From Fulvimarina endophytica (lineage in GTDB: Bacteria > Pseudomonadota > Alphaproteobacteria > Rhizobiales > Rhizobiaceae), in assembly GCF_003403015.1 (NCBI RefSeq), contig NZ_QURL01000003.1:186001-250000 (forward strand): a DNA stretch of 64,000 bases, in the 5' to 3' direction. Each line of letters opens with the position of its first letter. Position 1 is the stretch's first letter. Below the pieces are notes generated by a model. It saw only the letters and a list, made by a program, of their open reading frames with translations, made no database searches and was not told the origin of the DNA. The position numbers and the translations under genes were made by a program. Of this stretch, positions 26,616 to 35,309 are shown piece after piece.

Positions 26616-27572
26616 GTGGATATTCGTCAGCTGAGATATTTCGTGGCGATCGCCGAGGAGGGCTCGCTCACGGCCGCCGCCCAGAGGGTGAACGTCGCCC
26701 AGCCCTCCCTTTCCCAGCACGTGATCGCGCTCGAACAGGAACTCGACGTGAAGCTTCTCGAACGCTCGCCGCGCGGGGTCTCGCTGACCCAGCCGGGCGA
26801 GGTGCTGCTGACCCATGCCCGCGAGGTGATCGCGGCCCTCGAGCGGGCGCGCGAGGCGGTTCGCCAGTCGGACGAGGCGCCCCGGGGCGAGGTGGCCTTC
26901 GGCCTGCCGAGTTCGATCGCCATGGTGCTGTCTGTGCCGCTTGCCGAGACCGTGCGGCTCGAGCTTCCGAAGGTGAAGTTCCGGGCGATCGACGCCATGA
27001 GCGGCTTCATCAAGACCTGGCTGGAAGACCAGTCGATCGATCTCGGCATCCTCTACGATCTGGGATCGGTGCGCCATCTCAGCCATCGCGAGCTGATGAC
27101 GGAGGAACTGCACTTCTTCTCCGCCCCCGATGCCTGGCCGTTTAAGACCGCGCCGGGCTCGCCGGTTCCCCTGAAGGCGCTGGAAGGGGTGGAGCTGGTG
27201 CTGCCCTCGCCCCATCACGGCCTGCGCAGCATGATCGACCGCATCGCCAGGGGCCAGGGCGTCGCCCTCCACGTTACGACCGAAATGGATGGGCTCGGCC
27301 AGATCAAGACCATGGTCGCGCGCGGCAGCGGCTACACGGTTCTCGCGCCGGCGGCCGCGATCGACTTCGTGGAGCGGGGCGAGCTGATCATGGCGCCGAT
27401 CGTCGAGCCGGCGATGGTGCGGCCGGTCTATCTCGTGCGCAATCCTGCCAAGCCCGAGACGCGGGCAAGCCGCGAGATGGAGCGGCTGACCCTCGACGTG
27501 ATCCACGATCTCGTCGCGCGCGGGATCTGGCAGGCGCTGGATACGTCCCGAACCGCCCTTCACGCGAGCTAG
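26616..27572 (+). CDS. LysR-family transcriptional regulator
   Basis: 318 residues from a GTG at 26616 with GGGGAGG upstream; the family starts at DIRQLRYF. The helix-turn-helix region includes SLTAAAQRVNVAQPSLSQHV, followed by the linker helix and a type 2 periplasmic-binding effector domain. Sequence style (IKTWLEDQSIDLGI) resembles the Nac/Cbl-like branch. It sits between two divergent catabolic operons and is the obvious regulator of both. The effector is presumably the substrate or an intermediate. Confidence 0.92.
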   Translation: MDIRQLRYFVAIAEEGSLTAAAQRVNVAQPSLSQHVIALEQELDVKLLERSPRGVSLTQPGEVLLTHAREVIAALERAREAVRQSDEAPRGEVAFGLPSSIAMVLSVPLAETVRLELPKVKFRAIDAMSGFIKTWLEDQSIDLGILYDLGSVRHLSHRELMTEELHFFSAPDAWPFKTAPGSPVPLKALEGVELVLPSPHHGLRSMIDRIARGQGVALHVTTEMDGLGQIKTMVARGSGYTVLAPAAAIDFVERGELIMAPIVEPAMVRPVYLVRNPAKPETRASREMERLTLDVIHDLVARGIWQALDTSRTALHAS

Positions 27573-27672
27573 ACGAAAAGCGAATGGCGCCCAGAGCACA
27601 ACTCTATTGGCGCTCTGCCTGCCGCCGGCACACATGGAGCCCCATGAATCTGGGCAGGGAGGCTGGTCCGCC

Positions 27673-28470
27673 ATGGGCGAGAGGCTGAAAGACAAGGTCG
27701 TCTTCTTTTCGGGTGCGGGGTCGATCGGGCCCGGCTGGGGCAACGGCAAGGCGGCGGCCGTCGCCATGGCGCGCGAGGGGGCGAGGATCTTCGCCCTCGA
27801 CGTGAACGCCGACGCCGTGGAGGAGACCGCCTCGATCATCCGCGAGGAAGGCAACAGGGTCGAGACCTTCGTCTGCGACGTCTCGAAGGGCGATCAGGTG
27901 GAGGCCGCCGTCAAGGCCTGCATGGAGGCGTTCGGCCGGATCGACGTCCTCGACAACAATGTGGGCGTCATCGATCCGGGCGGGCCCGAGGATCTCACCG
28001 AGGCCCAGTGGGACCGGCTGATGGCGATCAACGTCAAGTCGATCTATCTGACCTGCCGCAACATCCTGCCGATCATGACGAAGCAGGGCGGCGGCGCGAT
28101 CGTCAACGTCTCCTCGATCGCATCCACCCATTCGCTCGGCTATTCCTGCATCAGCTATTCGGCCTCCAAGGGTGCGGTGAACGCCTTTACCCGCGACATC
28201 GCGCTGAATTACGGACCGAAGGGAATCCGCTGCAACACGATCCTGCCGGGGCTCATGAACACGCCGCTGATCCATGCCGGCAACGTGACCTCGGTCTATG
28301 GTTCGACCGAGGAGATGGTTCGCCAGCGCGATGCGCTGGTGCCGATCGGCAAGATGGGCGACGGCTGGGACGTCGCCTGGGCGAGCGTGTTCCTCGCCTC
28401 CGACGAAGCCAAGCACATCACCGGCATCGAACTGGTCGTCGATGGCGGCATCACGCTGAAGGTGAAATGA
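27673..28470 (+). CDS. SDR-family oxidoreductase
   Basis: 265 residues from the ATG at 27673 after GGGAGG; earlier ATGs (27607, 27634) add residues outside the fold. The cofactor loop is unusual, SGAGSIGPGWGNG (13-25), with an insertion compared with TGxxxGxG. Catalytic residues are S147/S148 and Y162-x3-K166 (YSASK). An aspartate in FALDVN favours NAD. The NNAG motif is NNVG here. It is the first gene of the rightward operon (SDR, GST, aldehyde dehydrogenase). Substrate unknown. Confidence 0.9.
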   Translation: MGERLKDKVVFFSGAGSIGPGWGNGKAAAVAMAREGARIFALDVNADAVEETASIIREEGNRVETFVCDVSKGDQVEAAVKACMEAFGRIDVLDNNVGVIDPGGPEDLTEAQWDRLMAINVKSIYLTCRNILPIMTKQGGGAIVNVSSIASTHSLGYSCISYSASKGAVNAFTRDIALNYGPKGIRCNTILPGLMNTPLIHAGNVTSVYGSTEEMVRQRDALVPIGKMGDGWDVAWASVFLASDEAKHITGIELVVDGGITLKVK

Positions 28471-28484
28471 GAGGGCCCGGCGCC

Positions 28485-29090
28485 ATGCATCTCTTCGTCA
28501 ACACCACCTCGCCCTTCGTGCGGATCGTGCGCATCGCGATCGCGGAGAAGGGTCTCCGCGATCGCATCGGGACCGAAATCGTCGATCCCTGGGCCGATCC
28601 GGCGGATTTCCTTTCCGCCAACCCGGCCGGGCGCGTGCCGACGCTCGCGCTCGAGAACGGCACGGCGCTCGCCGAATCCCACTTCATCCTGCGCTATCTC
28701 GACGAGATCGCGCCGGAGCCGGCGATCTATCCGGCGAAGGGGCTCGCCGAGGCCCTTGCGACCGCAGCGCCCGCCTATGGCGCGATGGATGCGGCGACCG
28801 CGATCATCATCGGGCGCAAGTCGGCCGAGGACTTCGACACCGGCATGGTGGGCCAGAAGCGCTGGCGCAGCATGGCGGAGGGCCTGAAGCGGCTCGACGC
28901 GAACCCGCCATGCGACTTCGCCACCCGGGTCGATATCGGCAATATCGTCGCCGTGACGGCTCTCGACTATATTCTCTTCCGCTACACGGACCGGGACTGG
29001 CTGGCCGAACTGCCGACCCTTGCCGAATGGCGCGAGCGCCAGAAGGGTCGCGCCTCGATCGACGAGACCATGCCCTATATTGCGGGTTGA
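28485..29090 (+). CDS. Glutathione S-transferase family protein
   Basis: 201 residues, ordinary GST length. The N-domain begins MHLFVNTTSPFVRIVRIAI, with S9/P10 at the active-site turn, PAGRVPTLALENG for the cis-Pro loop and LAESHFILRYLDE for the glutathione gamma-glutamyl site. The helical C-domain has the DIGNIVAVTALDYI capping region. It starts 14 bases after the SDR stop and 46 bases before the aldehyde dehydrogenase. It is the second GST of the island, so glutathione is probably a true cofactor of the pathway. Confidence 0.9.
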   Translation: MHLFVNTTSPFVRIVRIAIAEKGLRDRIGTEIVDPWADPADFLSANPAGRVPTLALENGTALAESHFILRYLDEIAPEPAIYPAKGLAEALATAAPAYGAMDAATAIIIGRKSAEDFDTGMVGQKRWRSMAEGLKRLDANPPCDFATRVDIGNIVAVTALDYILFRYTDRDWLAELPTLAEWRERQKGRASIDETMPYIAG

Positions 29091-29136
29091 ACCGCGAAGG
29101 CCGGACACAGCCGGCACGAAGAGGACGCCAGACGCC

Positions 29137-30588
29137 ATGAACACCCATCAGTCGATCTCATCATCCGATCTCGCCAAGCTCGATCACTGGATCGGCGGGC
29201 GATCCGTGACGCCTGCGGGCGGCGGTTACTTCGAGACGGTCGATCCGCGCACGGGGACGAAAGCGCTGAAGGTCGCGCTGGGCGACGCCTCGGACGTCCA
29301 GAAGGCGGTGGATGCGGCCAAGGGCGCGGCGAAGGACTGGCGCTTCTTCGTTGCGGCCGAGCGCGGCAAGCTGCTTCTCGCGCTCGCCGCCAAGCTGCGC
29401 GAGAACAAGGCGCGGCTCGCCGAGATGGAAATGCAGGATTCGGGCAAGCCGAAGGCCCTCGCCGAGACGGAGATCGAGGGGGCGATCAACTATTTCACCT
29501 TCTATGGCAGCCTCGTCTATCTGCCGGTGGGCGAGGTTCTCGACGTCGCGCCGGACCAGCACGTGTTCACCCGGCGCGAGCCCTTCGGCGTAATCGGCAT
29601 CATCACGCCGTGGAACCTGCCGATCAACCAGGCGGCAAGGGCTGCCGCGCCCGCGCTCGTCGCCGGCAACACGGTGGTCTGCAAGCCCTCCGAGATCACC
29701 TCCCAGACGACGGTGGAGATGGCGAAGCTCGCAAGCGAGGTCGGCTTCCCGGACGGCGTCCTCAACGTGGTCCTGGGCGATGGCGAGACCGTAGGCTCTG
29801 CGATCGTGAAGAACGAGGCGGTGCGCAAGGTTGCGTTCACGGGATCGGTCCCGGTCGGCCGGGCGATCGGAAAGATCGCGGCCGAGCGGATCATCCCGCT
29901 GACGCTGGAACTCGGCGGCAAGTCGGCGAACATCGTCTTCGAGGATGCCGATCTGGACGCCGCCGCCAAGGATTCGGTGAAGGCCTTCACGCTGAATGCG
30001 GGCCAGGTCTGCTCGGCGCTGACCCGGCTTCTCGTCCAGAAGCCCGTCTACGACGCCTTCCTGGAGAAGATCCGGGCCGAGGCCGAGACGATGACGCCGG
30101 GCGACAATCTCGGCCCGATCATCACGCCCGGCCAGTACGAGCGGGTGAAGAGCTATTTCGACGTGGCCAAGGAAGACGGTGCGCGCACCCTGACCGGAGG
30201 CGAGACGGCGGAGGTCGCGGACCGGCAGGGCGGCTTCTGGGTGAAGCCCACCATCTATGCCGACGTCACCAACGAGATGCGGATCGCCCGCGAGGAGATC
30301 TTCGGCCCGGTGCTGACGGTGATCCCGTTCGAGACCGAGGAGGAGGCGATCAGGATCGCCAACGATTCCGAATACGGCCTGATCGGCACGCTCTGGACGA
30401 AGGATATCGGCCGCGCGATGCGCGTCTCGGACCTGATCGAGGCGGGGCAGATCTTCGTCAATGTCGGCAATACGATGAGCGTCCAGACCCCGTTCGGCGG
30501 CTACAAGAACTCCGGCTATGGCCGCGAGAAGGGGATCGAGGCGATCCACCACTATTCGCAGCTGAAGACCGTGACGATGAAGTTCTGA
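29137..30588 (+). CDS. NAD(P)-dependent aldehyde dehydrogenase
   Basis: 483 residues, full family length. Motifs: GIITPWNLPINQAARAAAPA, CKPSEITSQT (the conserved Lys of the cofactor site), FTGSVPVGRAI, the general base Glu in LELGGKSAN, the nucleophile in NAGQVCSALTR, and EIFGPVLTV. It resembles betaine-aldehyde and semialdehyde dehydrogenases but the substrate cannot be read from sequence. As last gene of the rightward operon it probably oxidises the aldehyde made by the adjacent SDR. Confidence 0.93.
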   Translation: MNTHQSISSSDLAKLDHWIGGRSVTPAGGGYFETVDPRTGTKALKVALGDASDVQKAVDAAKGAAKDWRFFVAAERGKLLLALAAKLRENKARLAEMEMQDSGKPKALAETEIEGAINYFTFYGSLVYLPVGEVLDVAPDQHVFTRREPFGVIGIITPWNLPINQAARAAAPALVAGNTVVCKPSEITSQTTVEMAKLASEVGFPDGVLNVVLGDGETVGSAIVKNEAVRKVAFTGSVPVGRAIGKIAAERIIPLTLELGGKSANIVFEDADLDAAAKDSVKAFTLNAGQVCSALTRLLVQKPVYDAFLEKIRAEAETMTPGDNLGPIITPGQYERVKSYFDVAKEDGARTLTGGETAEVADRQGGFWVKPTIYADVTNEMRIAREEIFGPVLTVIPFETEEEAIRIANDSEYGLIGTLWTKDIGRAMRVSDLIEAGQIFVNVGNTMSVQTPFGGYKNSGYGREKGIEAIHHYSQLKTVTMKF

Positions 30589-30694
30589 CACGAGCCGCCG
30601 GTGCGGGCGCGAAGCGCTCCGTGGCGGCGCCGGAATTCCCGTTGCTCCGGCGGGTGCCTGGGCGACGGGAGACCTAGACGTGGCGACATCCCGC

Positions 30695-30717
30695 AGCCCG
30701 GCGCCCGTCGCCGGGCT
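30695..30717 (+). terminator. Hairpin terminating the rightward catabolic operon
   Basis: AGCCCGGCG, loop CCCGT, CGCCGGGCT, followed by CTCTCTG. Strong stem with a weak pyrimidine tail. Confidence 0.55.
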
Positions 30718-30862
30718 CTCTGCATCCGGGCACGCTGGACGTGCAGCCTCTTCGTGCGGCCGGATGTCGGCGCTTCGCTTCGAGCCCCGACCGGATCTGA
30801 ACCCTGCGCGCGGATCAGTGGCTCGTCGTCGAATATAATATGATGTTCAATATCCTGTTTTA

Positions 30863-30892
30863 TTGACGATCGTCGCGGCGAGGTTGTAGGAT
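30863..30892 (+). promoter_or_regulatory. Candidate promoter of the FhuF-type gene
   Basis: TTGACG (30863-30868), an 18-base spacer and TAGGAT (30887-30892), inside a locally AT-rich patch. No Fur, RirA or Irr box could be assigned with confidence. Confidence 0.35.
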
Positions 30893-30962
30893 CGGCCGCG
30901 AAGGCAGGATCGGGTCCCACGGTCCTTTGGCTGAATCGTGGGCCGATGACCGGAACCCCGAC

Positions 30963-31115
30963 ATGCGCGATCCTCATCTGCAAGACGACGAGGCCCCGAC
31001 CGCAACGGGCACGGGGCACACCGTCGCGATCGGCGTTGGGCCGGCGACCGGGGGTGCGTTTCTCCTCTTCGGGCGCATGAACCGGGCGCCGGGCGAAGGG
31101 CTCGTCCATGGCTGA
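30963..31115 (+). CDS. Possible small protein coupled to the FhuF-type gene
   Basis: A 50-codon frame from an ATG at 30963 (62 codons from a TTG at 30927). Its stop lies inside the first codons of the next gene (ATGGCTGA overlap), which would allow translational coupling. The peptide is polar, then Gly/Ala-rich, with no recognisable domain. It may be an unstructured leader or just an open stretch in GC-rich DNA. Confidence 0.2.
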   Translation: MRDPHLQDDEAPTATGTGHTVAIGVGPATGGAFLLFGRMNRAPGEGLVHG

Positions 31116-32010
31116 GACGTGGGCCGCACACGCTGGCGGATATGGACGAGGCGAGACGCCCGTTGCGGGGCCTGAGGCGCGCGAGGCTCCGTGGACGCTC
31201 GGGGAGGCGCTGGCGGCCGCACGGCTCGACTGGCCGGCTCTGCCGGTCTCGCTCGGGGCGCCGGGCGAGGGCTGGCGGGACGTGGCGGCGCTCTTCGAGG
31301 ACGAGGACGCGATCACCGCCTGGCTCGCCTTTCGCGCCCGCTCCTATCCCGGCACCGACCTGAAGGCGGCCGCCGCCTTCGTGCTCGCCGATTACGCCTA
31401 TCTCCTGACCATGGTCACCGCGCCGCTCTTCGTCGGCTTCGGCCTCGTTCCCGATCTCATCCCCGGCAATGTCCATCTGCGTTATGCGGGCCTTGGAGGC
31501 GAAAGTGGAGAAAGAGGTGTCGAGAGCGATGCGAACCCCGGGGCCGAATTGCGGTTCGCAAGCGAGGCGGCATTCGCTGAGCCGGCGGTTCCGGTCGTCT
31601 CCCCATCGCTCTGCGACCACTATCGCCGGGCGGTGGAAGCGCATGTCGCCCCGCTCGTCGAGACGTTGTCCGGCCGGTCTCGTCTCGCGCGCTCGGCCTT
31701 CTGGCGCCTCGTCGCCGATGCTGTCGCCTTCGCCTTCCTCGATGCGGGTGAGAGGGTGGGGCGCATCGATTATGCGACGGAATGCGCGCTTGCGGTCGTG
31801 AAGCAGGCGGGCTCGCCGCTTTCGAACCGCCAGACCGGCTTCGTCGATCTTCTGCCCGAGGGGGAGGCGGGCGCGATGGCCTGTCCCCGCCGCTTTCGCG
31901 TGCGCGGCGGATGCTGCCGCTACTACACCGTGACCGGCGGCTCCTATTGCGCGCCCTGCGTTCTGAAGCGGCCCGCCGACCGGGACCGCGACCTGCGCAG
32001 CCTGATCTGA
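31108..32010 (+). CDS. fhuF: FhuF-family siderophore-iron reductase
   Basis: 300 residues. The C-terminal cysteine motif is exact for the family: C269-C270, ten residues, C281-x2-C284 (GGCCRYYTVTGGSYCAPC), which holds a [2Fe-2S] cluster. The ATG at 31108 has GAAGGG upstream. FhuF-type proteins reduce ferric siderophores in the cytoplasm to release iron. No siderophore receptor or ABC importer is in the window, so it acts with transporters encoded elsewhere. Confidence 0.85.
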   Translation: MAETWAAHAGGYGRGETPVAGPEAREAPWTLGEALAAARLDWPALPVSLGAPGEGWRDVAALFEDEDAITAWLAFRARSYPGTDLKAAAAFVLADYAYLLTMVTAPLFVGFGLVPDLIPGNVHLRYAGLGGESGERGVESDANPGAELRFASEAAFAEPAVPVVSPSLCDHYRRAVEAHVAPLVETLSGRSRLARSAFWRLVADAVAFAFLDAGERVGRIDYATECALAVVKQAGSPLSNRQTGFVDLLPEGEAGAMACPRRFRVRGGCCRYYTVTGGSYCAPCVLKRPADRDRDLRSLI

Positions 32011-32168
32011 CGCCGCCCAACCGGCCTCTGGCCCCGGGGCTCTTCGCACACGCCCGGATGGCGCGACGACCGGCGGCGATGTTTCGGCCGGATCTTGGGG
32101 AAGTGCGCGAACCAAAGGCGGCGGCATGCATTGTCATGCAAGGCAATCATGCCCGGAGACACTTCATC

Positions 32169-32573
32169 ATGCGCAGGACGCTCCTGACCCTCGCCGTTCT
32201 GATGACCTCGACGCTCGCGGTTTCCGCCCAGCAGCCTCCGCCCCCCGTCGATGGCCCGACGCCGCCCCCGGGCGCGAGCCAGACGCCGCCGCCGCCGCCC
32301 GGAGAGGGTGAAGCTCCCCCGCCGCCGCCGCCCCATCAGATGGGAGGACCCGGGCCCCATCACGGCCAGATGGGGCCGCGTCCCGGCCGGATGCCGCCGC
32401 CGCCGCCGCGCGCGGGCTTCGACATCCGCATGGGCAAGGACATGGGCATGCGCGTCGACTGCGGCGACCAGCCGATGGCCGAATGCGTGGAGCCGCTGCG
32501 CCCCTATATCGACAGGGTTCTCGAAATGGAGCCGGCCGCCCCGCCGCCGCCGCGTCGCGGCGCGCCGCGCTGA
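32169..32573 (+). CDS. Secreted proline-rich protein of unknown function
   Basis: 134 residues. A short signal peptide ends AVSAQQ (about residue 20). Residues 22-85 are dominated by Pro, Gly, His and Met (PPPPPPHQMGGPGPHH). The last 50 residues look folded, with two cysteines (RVDCGDQPMAECVE) likely to form a disulfide. The His/Met content could bind metal, which is speculation. The start is the ATG at 32169 with GGAG upstream. A strong terminator follows. Confidence 0.6.
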   Translation: MRRTLLTLAVLMTSTLAVSAQQPPPPVDGPTPPPGASQTPPPPPGEGEAPPPPPPHQMGGPGPHHGQMGPRPGRMPPPPPRAGFDIRMGKDMGMRVDCGDQPMAECVEPLRPYIDRVLEMEPAAPPPPRRGAPR

Positions 32574-32639
32574 GGCGGGCAGGAGCCCGGGCGAAGACCG
32601 ATCCCGACGAGTGGCCGGCGGTGACAGGCTGCCGGCTCG

Positions 32640-32675
32640 AGCCGCAGGCGGGCCACGCTCCGCCTGCGGCTTTTT
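32640..32675 (+). terminator. Rho-independent terminator after the proline-rich protein gene
   Basis: AGCCGCAGGCGG pairs perfectly with CCGCCTGCGGCT across an 8-base loop, followed by TTTTT. Confidence 0.85.
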
Positions 32676-32809
32676 CGTCGGAGACCCGGCTCGCAAGGCA
32701 GGTCTTCGGGCAAAGGCCGCGCCTGCGACATCGTCGCCAATCTGTCATCGGGATCGACTATCGGGGTAAAGATGACGGGATGGGACGACTGGAAGGCGGG
32801 GCCTGACTC

Positions 32810-34138
32810 ATGAAGATCGCGATCGTCGGCGCCGGCTATGTCGGGCTCGTCTCGGGGGCCTGTTTCGCCGATTTCGGCTTCGAGGTGACCTGCGTCGATG
32901 CCAATCCGGACAAGATCGCCGCGCTGGAGGCCGGCAAGGTGCCGATCTACGAGCCGGGGCTTGCCGAGCTTCTCGATCGCTCCGTCCGGCGCGGGCTCAT
33001 CCGCTTCACGTCCGACCTCGCCGGGGCGGTGGCCGGGGCCGAGGTGATCTTCATCGCCGTCGGAACCCCCTCGCGGCGCGGCGACGGCTATGCCGATCTC
33101 ACCTATGTCTACAGCGCGGCCGAGGAGATCGGCCGGGCGATCGGCGCTTCCAGCGAGGGCCACAGGACGGTGGTGGTGAAGTCGACGGTTCCCGTCGGCA
33201 CCGGTGACGAGGTGGAGCGCATCCTGTCGCGGACCCTCTCGCGCGAGCGCTTCGGCGTCGCCTCCAATCCAGAATTCCTGCGCGAGGGCGCGGCGATCGA
33301 GGACTTCAAGCGGCCGGACCGGGTGGTGGTCGGCACCGAGGACGAGCGCACGCGCCAGACCATGGCGCGGGTCTACCGGCCGCTCTCGCTCAACCAGGCG
33401 CCGGTCTTCTACACCGACCGGCGCTCTGCGGAGCTGACGAAATACGCCGCCAACGCCTTTCTCGCCACCAAGATCACCTTCATCAACGAGATGGCGGACC
33501 TGTGCGAGGCGACCGGGGCGAACGTGCAGGATGTCGCCCGCGGCATCGGCCTCGACCGGCGGATCGGCCCGAAATTCCTGAATGCCGGGCCCGGCTATGG
33601 CGGCTCCTGCTTTCCCAAGGACACGGTCGCGCTCATCAAGACCGCCCAGGACCACGGCACGCCGACGCGGATCGTGGAGACGGTGGCGAGCGTCAACGAG
33701 CAGCGCAAGCGGGCCATGGCCCGCAAGGTGGTGCGCGCCATGGGCGGCGAGGTGCGCGAGCGCACGGTCGCGATCCTCGGCCTCACCTTCAAGCCGAACA
33801 CCGACGACATGCGCGACGCCCCCTCGATCGCCATCGTGCGGGGCCTTCAGGACGCGGGCGCGAGGATCGTCGCCTTCGACCCGGAGGGCGAGGCGAACGC
33901 CCGCGACGTGATGGAGAACGTCCGCTTCGCGCGCGACCCCTATGAATGCGCCAGAGGCGCCGATGCGGCGGTGATCGTGACCGAATGGGACGTGTTGCGC
34001 GCGCTCGATCTCGACCGGCTGAAGGCGGCGCTGGCCCGGCCCGTGCTGGTCGACCTGCGCAATGTCTACGAGCCGGAGGTGATGCGCGAGCGCGGCTTCG
34101 CCTATACGCCCATCGGGCGCGTGGACCCGTTCGCCTGA
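32810..34138 (+). CDS. ugd: UDP-glucose 6-dehydrogenase
   Basis: 442 residues. The N-terminal Rossmann motif is IAIVGAGYVGLVSGACFA (3-20). Substrate-domain segment NPEFLREGAAIEDF is present, and the catalytic cysteine is C267 in GGSCFPKDT. A C-terminal UDP-binding domain begins with the LGLTFKPNTDDMRDAPS motif. It oxidises UDP-glucose to UDP-glucuronate with two NAD. The epimerase gene 19 bases downstream uses its product, so the pair supplies UDP-galacturonate for LPS or exopolysaccharide. Confidence 0.96.
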   Translation: MKIAIVGAGYVGLVSGACFADFGFEVTCVDANPDKIAALEAGKVPIYEPGLAELLDRSVRRGLIRFTSDLAGAVAGAEVIFIAVGTPSRRGDGYADLTYVYSAAEEIGRAIGASSEGHRTVVVKSTVPVGTGDEVERILSRTLSRERFGVASNPEFLREGAAIEDFKRPDRVVVGTEDERTRQTMARVYRPLSLNQAPVFYTDRRSAELTKYAANAFLATKITFINEMADLCEATGANVQDVARGIGLDRRIGPKFLNAGPGYGGSCFPKDTVALIKTAQDHGTPTRIVETVASVNEQRKRAMARKVVRAMGGEVRERTVAILGLTFKPNTDDMRDAPSIAIVRGLQDAGARIVAFDPEGEANARDVMENVRFARDPYECARGADAAVIVTEWDVLRALDLDRLKAALARPVLVDLRNVYEPEVMRERGFAYTPIGRVDPFA

Positions 34139-34157
34139 GGGCGGTAAGGGCAGGGGC

Positions 34158-35159
34158 ATGGCACAGCGCACCATCCTCGTCACGGGAGCCGCCGGCTTCG
34201 TCGGCTTCCATCTCGTCCGCCACCTGACGGAGGGCGGCGCGAGGGTGGTCGGGATCGACAATCTCAACGCCTATTACGATCCGGCGCTCAAATCGGCCCG
34301 GCTGCGTCTTTTGGAGGAGATCCCGGCTTTCCGCTTCGAAAGGCTGGACCTTGCCGACCACGAGGGCGTGATGGACGCGGTGGCGCGCCACCGTCCGGAC
34401 GTGGTGGTGCATCTGGCCGCCCAGGCCGGGGTGCGCCATTCGATCGAGGCGCCGCGTGCCTATGCTGCCTCCAATCTCGACGGTTTCCTCTCGGTGCTGG
34501 AGGCCTGCCGGCGCCATCCGCCGTCCCATCTCCTCTATGCCTCCTCGAGTTCGGTCTACGGCGCCAACACCAAGGTGCCGTTCGCCGAGAGCGATCCGGT
34601 GGACCTGCCGGTCTCCTTCTATGCGGCGACCAAGCGGGCGAACGAGGTGATGGCGCGCTCCTATGCCCATCTCTACGCGATTCCCTGCTCGGGCTTACGC
34701 TTCTTCACGGTCTACGGACCCTGGGGACGGCCGGACATGGCCTATTACGGTTTCACCGAGGCGATCCTCGAAGGGCGCCCGATCACCCTCTTCAACGGGG
34801 GACGGATGCGCCGCGACTTCACCTATGTCGGCGATGTGCTGGACGGGATCTGCGGGCTGATCGACCGGCCGCCGGGCAGCCACGACGTCGACGCGGGCGG
34901 GGCGCCGCACCAGATCTACAATATCGGCAACAACGAGCCGGTGGAACTCGCCCGCTTCGTCACCGCGATCGAGACGGCGACGGGATGCCGCGCCGAGCGG
35001 CGCTTCGAGGCGATGCAGCCGGGCGACGTGACCGAGACCTATGCCGATATCGCAAAGCTCGGCGCCCTGACCGGCTTTGCGCCGAAGACCTCCATCGAGG
35101 ACGGAATGGCGCGCTTCGTCGCATGGTATCGCGAGTGGAGAGCGGGCCGGGCGGGGTAG
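34158..35159 (+). CDS. lpsL: UDP-glucuronate 4-epimerase (extended SDR)
   Basis: 333 residues. The glycine motif is TGAAGFVGFH (9-18), active-site SSSSVYG and Y155-x3-K159 (YAATK), and the family hallmarks NLNAYYDPALK, GRPDMAYYGFTEAI and MRRDFTYVGDV are clear. It converts UDP-glucuronate to UDP-galacturonate. It follows ugd in an obvious two-gene operon. A closely related UDP-sugar substrate is possible, but the neighbour supports glucuronate. Confidence 0.93.
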   Translation: MAQRTILVTGAAGFVGFHLVRHLTEGGARVVGIDNLNAYYDPALKSARLRLLEEIPAFRFERLDLADHEGVMDAVARHRPDVVVHLAAQAGVRHSIEAPRAYAASNLDGFLSVLEACRRHPPSHLLYASSSSVYGANTKVPFAESDPVDLPVSFYAATKRANEVMARSYAHLYAIPCSGLRFFTVYGPWGRPDMAYYGFTEAILEGRPITLFNGGRMRRDFTYVGDVLDGICGLIDRPPGSHDVDAGGAPHQIYNIGNNEPVELARFVTAIETATGCRAERRFEAMQPGDVTETYADIAKLGALTGFAPKTSIEDGMARFVAWYREWRAGRAG

Positions 35160-35246
35160 AGGCTGCGAGGCGAGGGGCGTCTCCCCGGCCCACTCAACGT
35201 CTTCGCCAGGCGTGGTGCGCCTTCCCCCTGCGACAAGAAAAACCGA

Positions 35247-35295
35247 TTGCTTTCCTGTCTTTCAGGCGTTACATGAATTTCAGAAATTACTGAAA
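35247..35295 (+). promoter_or_regulatory. Promoter with overlapping palindromic operator of the GbsR/MarR-type gene
   Basis: TTGCTT (35247-35252), a 17-base spacer and TACATG (35270-35275) form a plausible promoter. A TTTCAG-AAATTA-CTGAAA palindrome at 35278-35295 lies at the start-site region, and another TTTCAG half-site (35260-35265) lies in the spacer. The arrangement suits autorepression. Confidence 0.5.
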
Positions 35296-35309
35296 ACTGC
35301 GAAAGCGCC

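Larger units (their letters stand above)
30589..30962. other. Intergenic region after the aldehyde dehydrogenase gene
   Basis: It holds a terminator hairpin (30695-30717) and then an AT-rich promoter-like stretch (about 30830-30892). No gene is supported on either strand; the long minus-strand frame covering it is a shadow of the downstream gene. Confidence 0.5.

Noticed and set aside
30847..32127. A minus-strand 426-codon frame over the FhuF-type gene
   Set aside because: The plus frame carries the exact FhuF cysteine motif; the antisense one has nothing recognisable.
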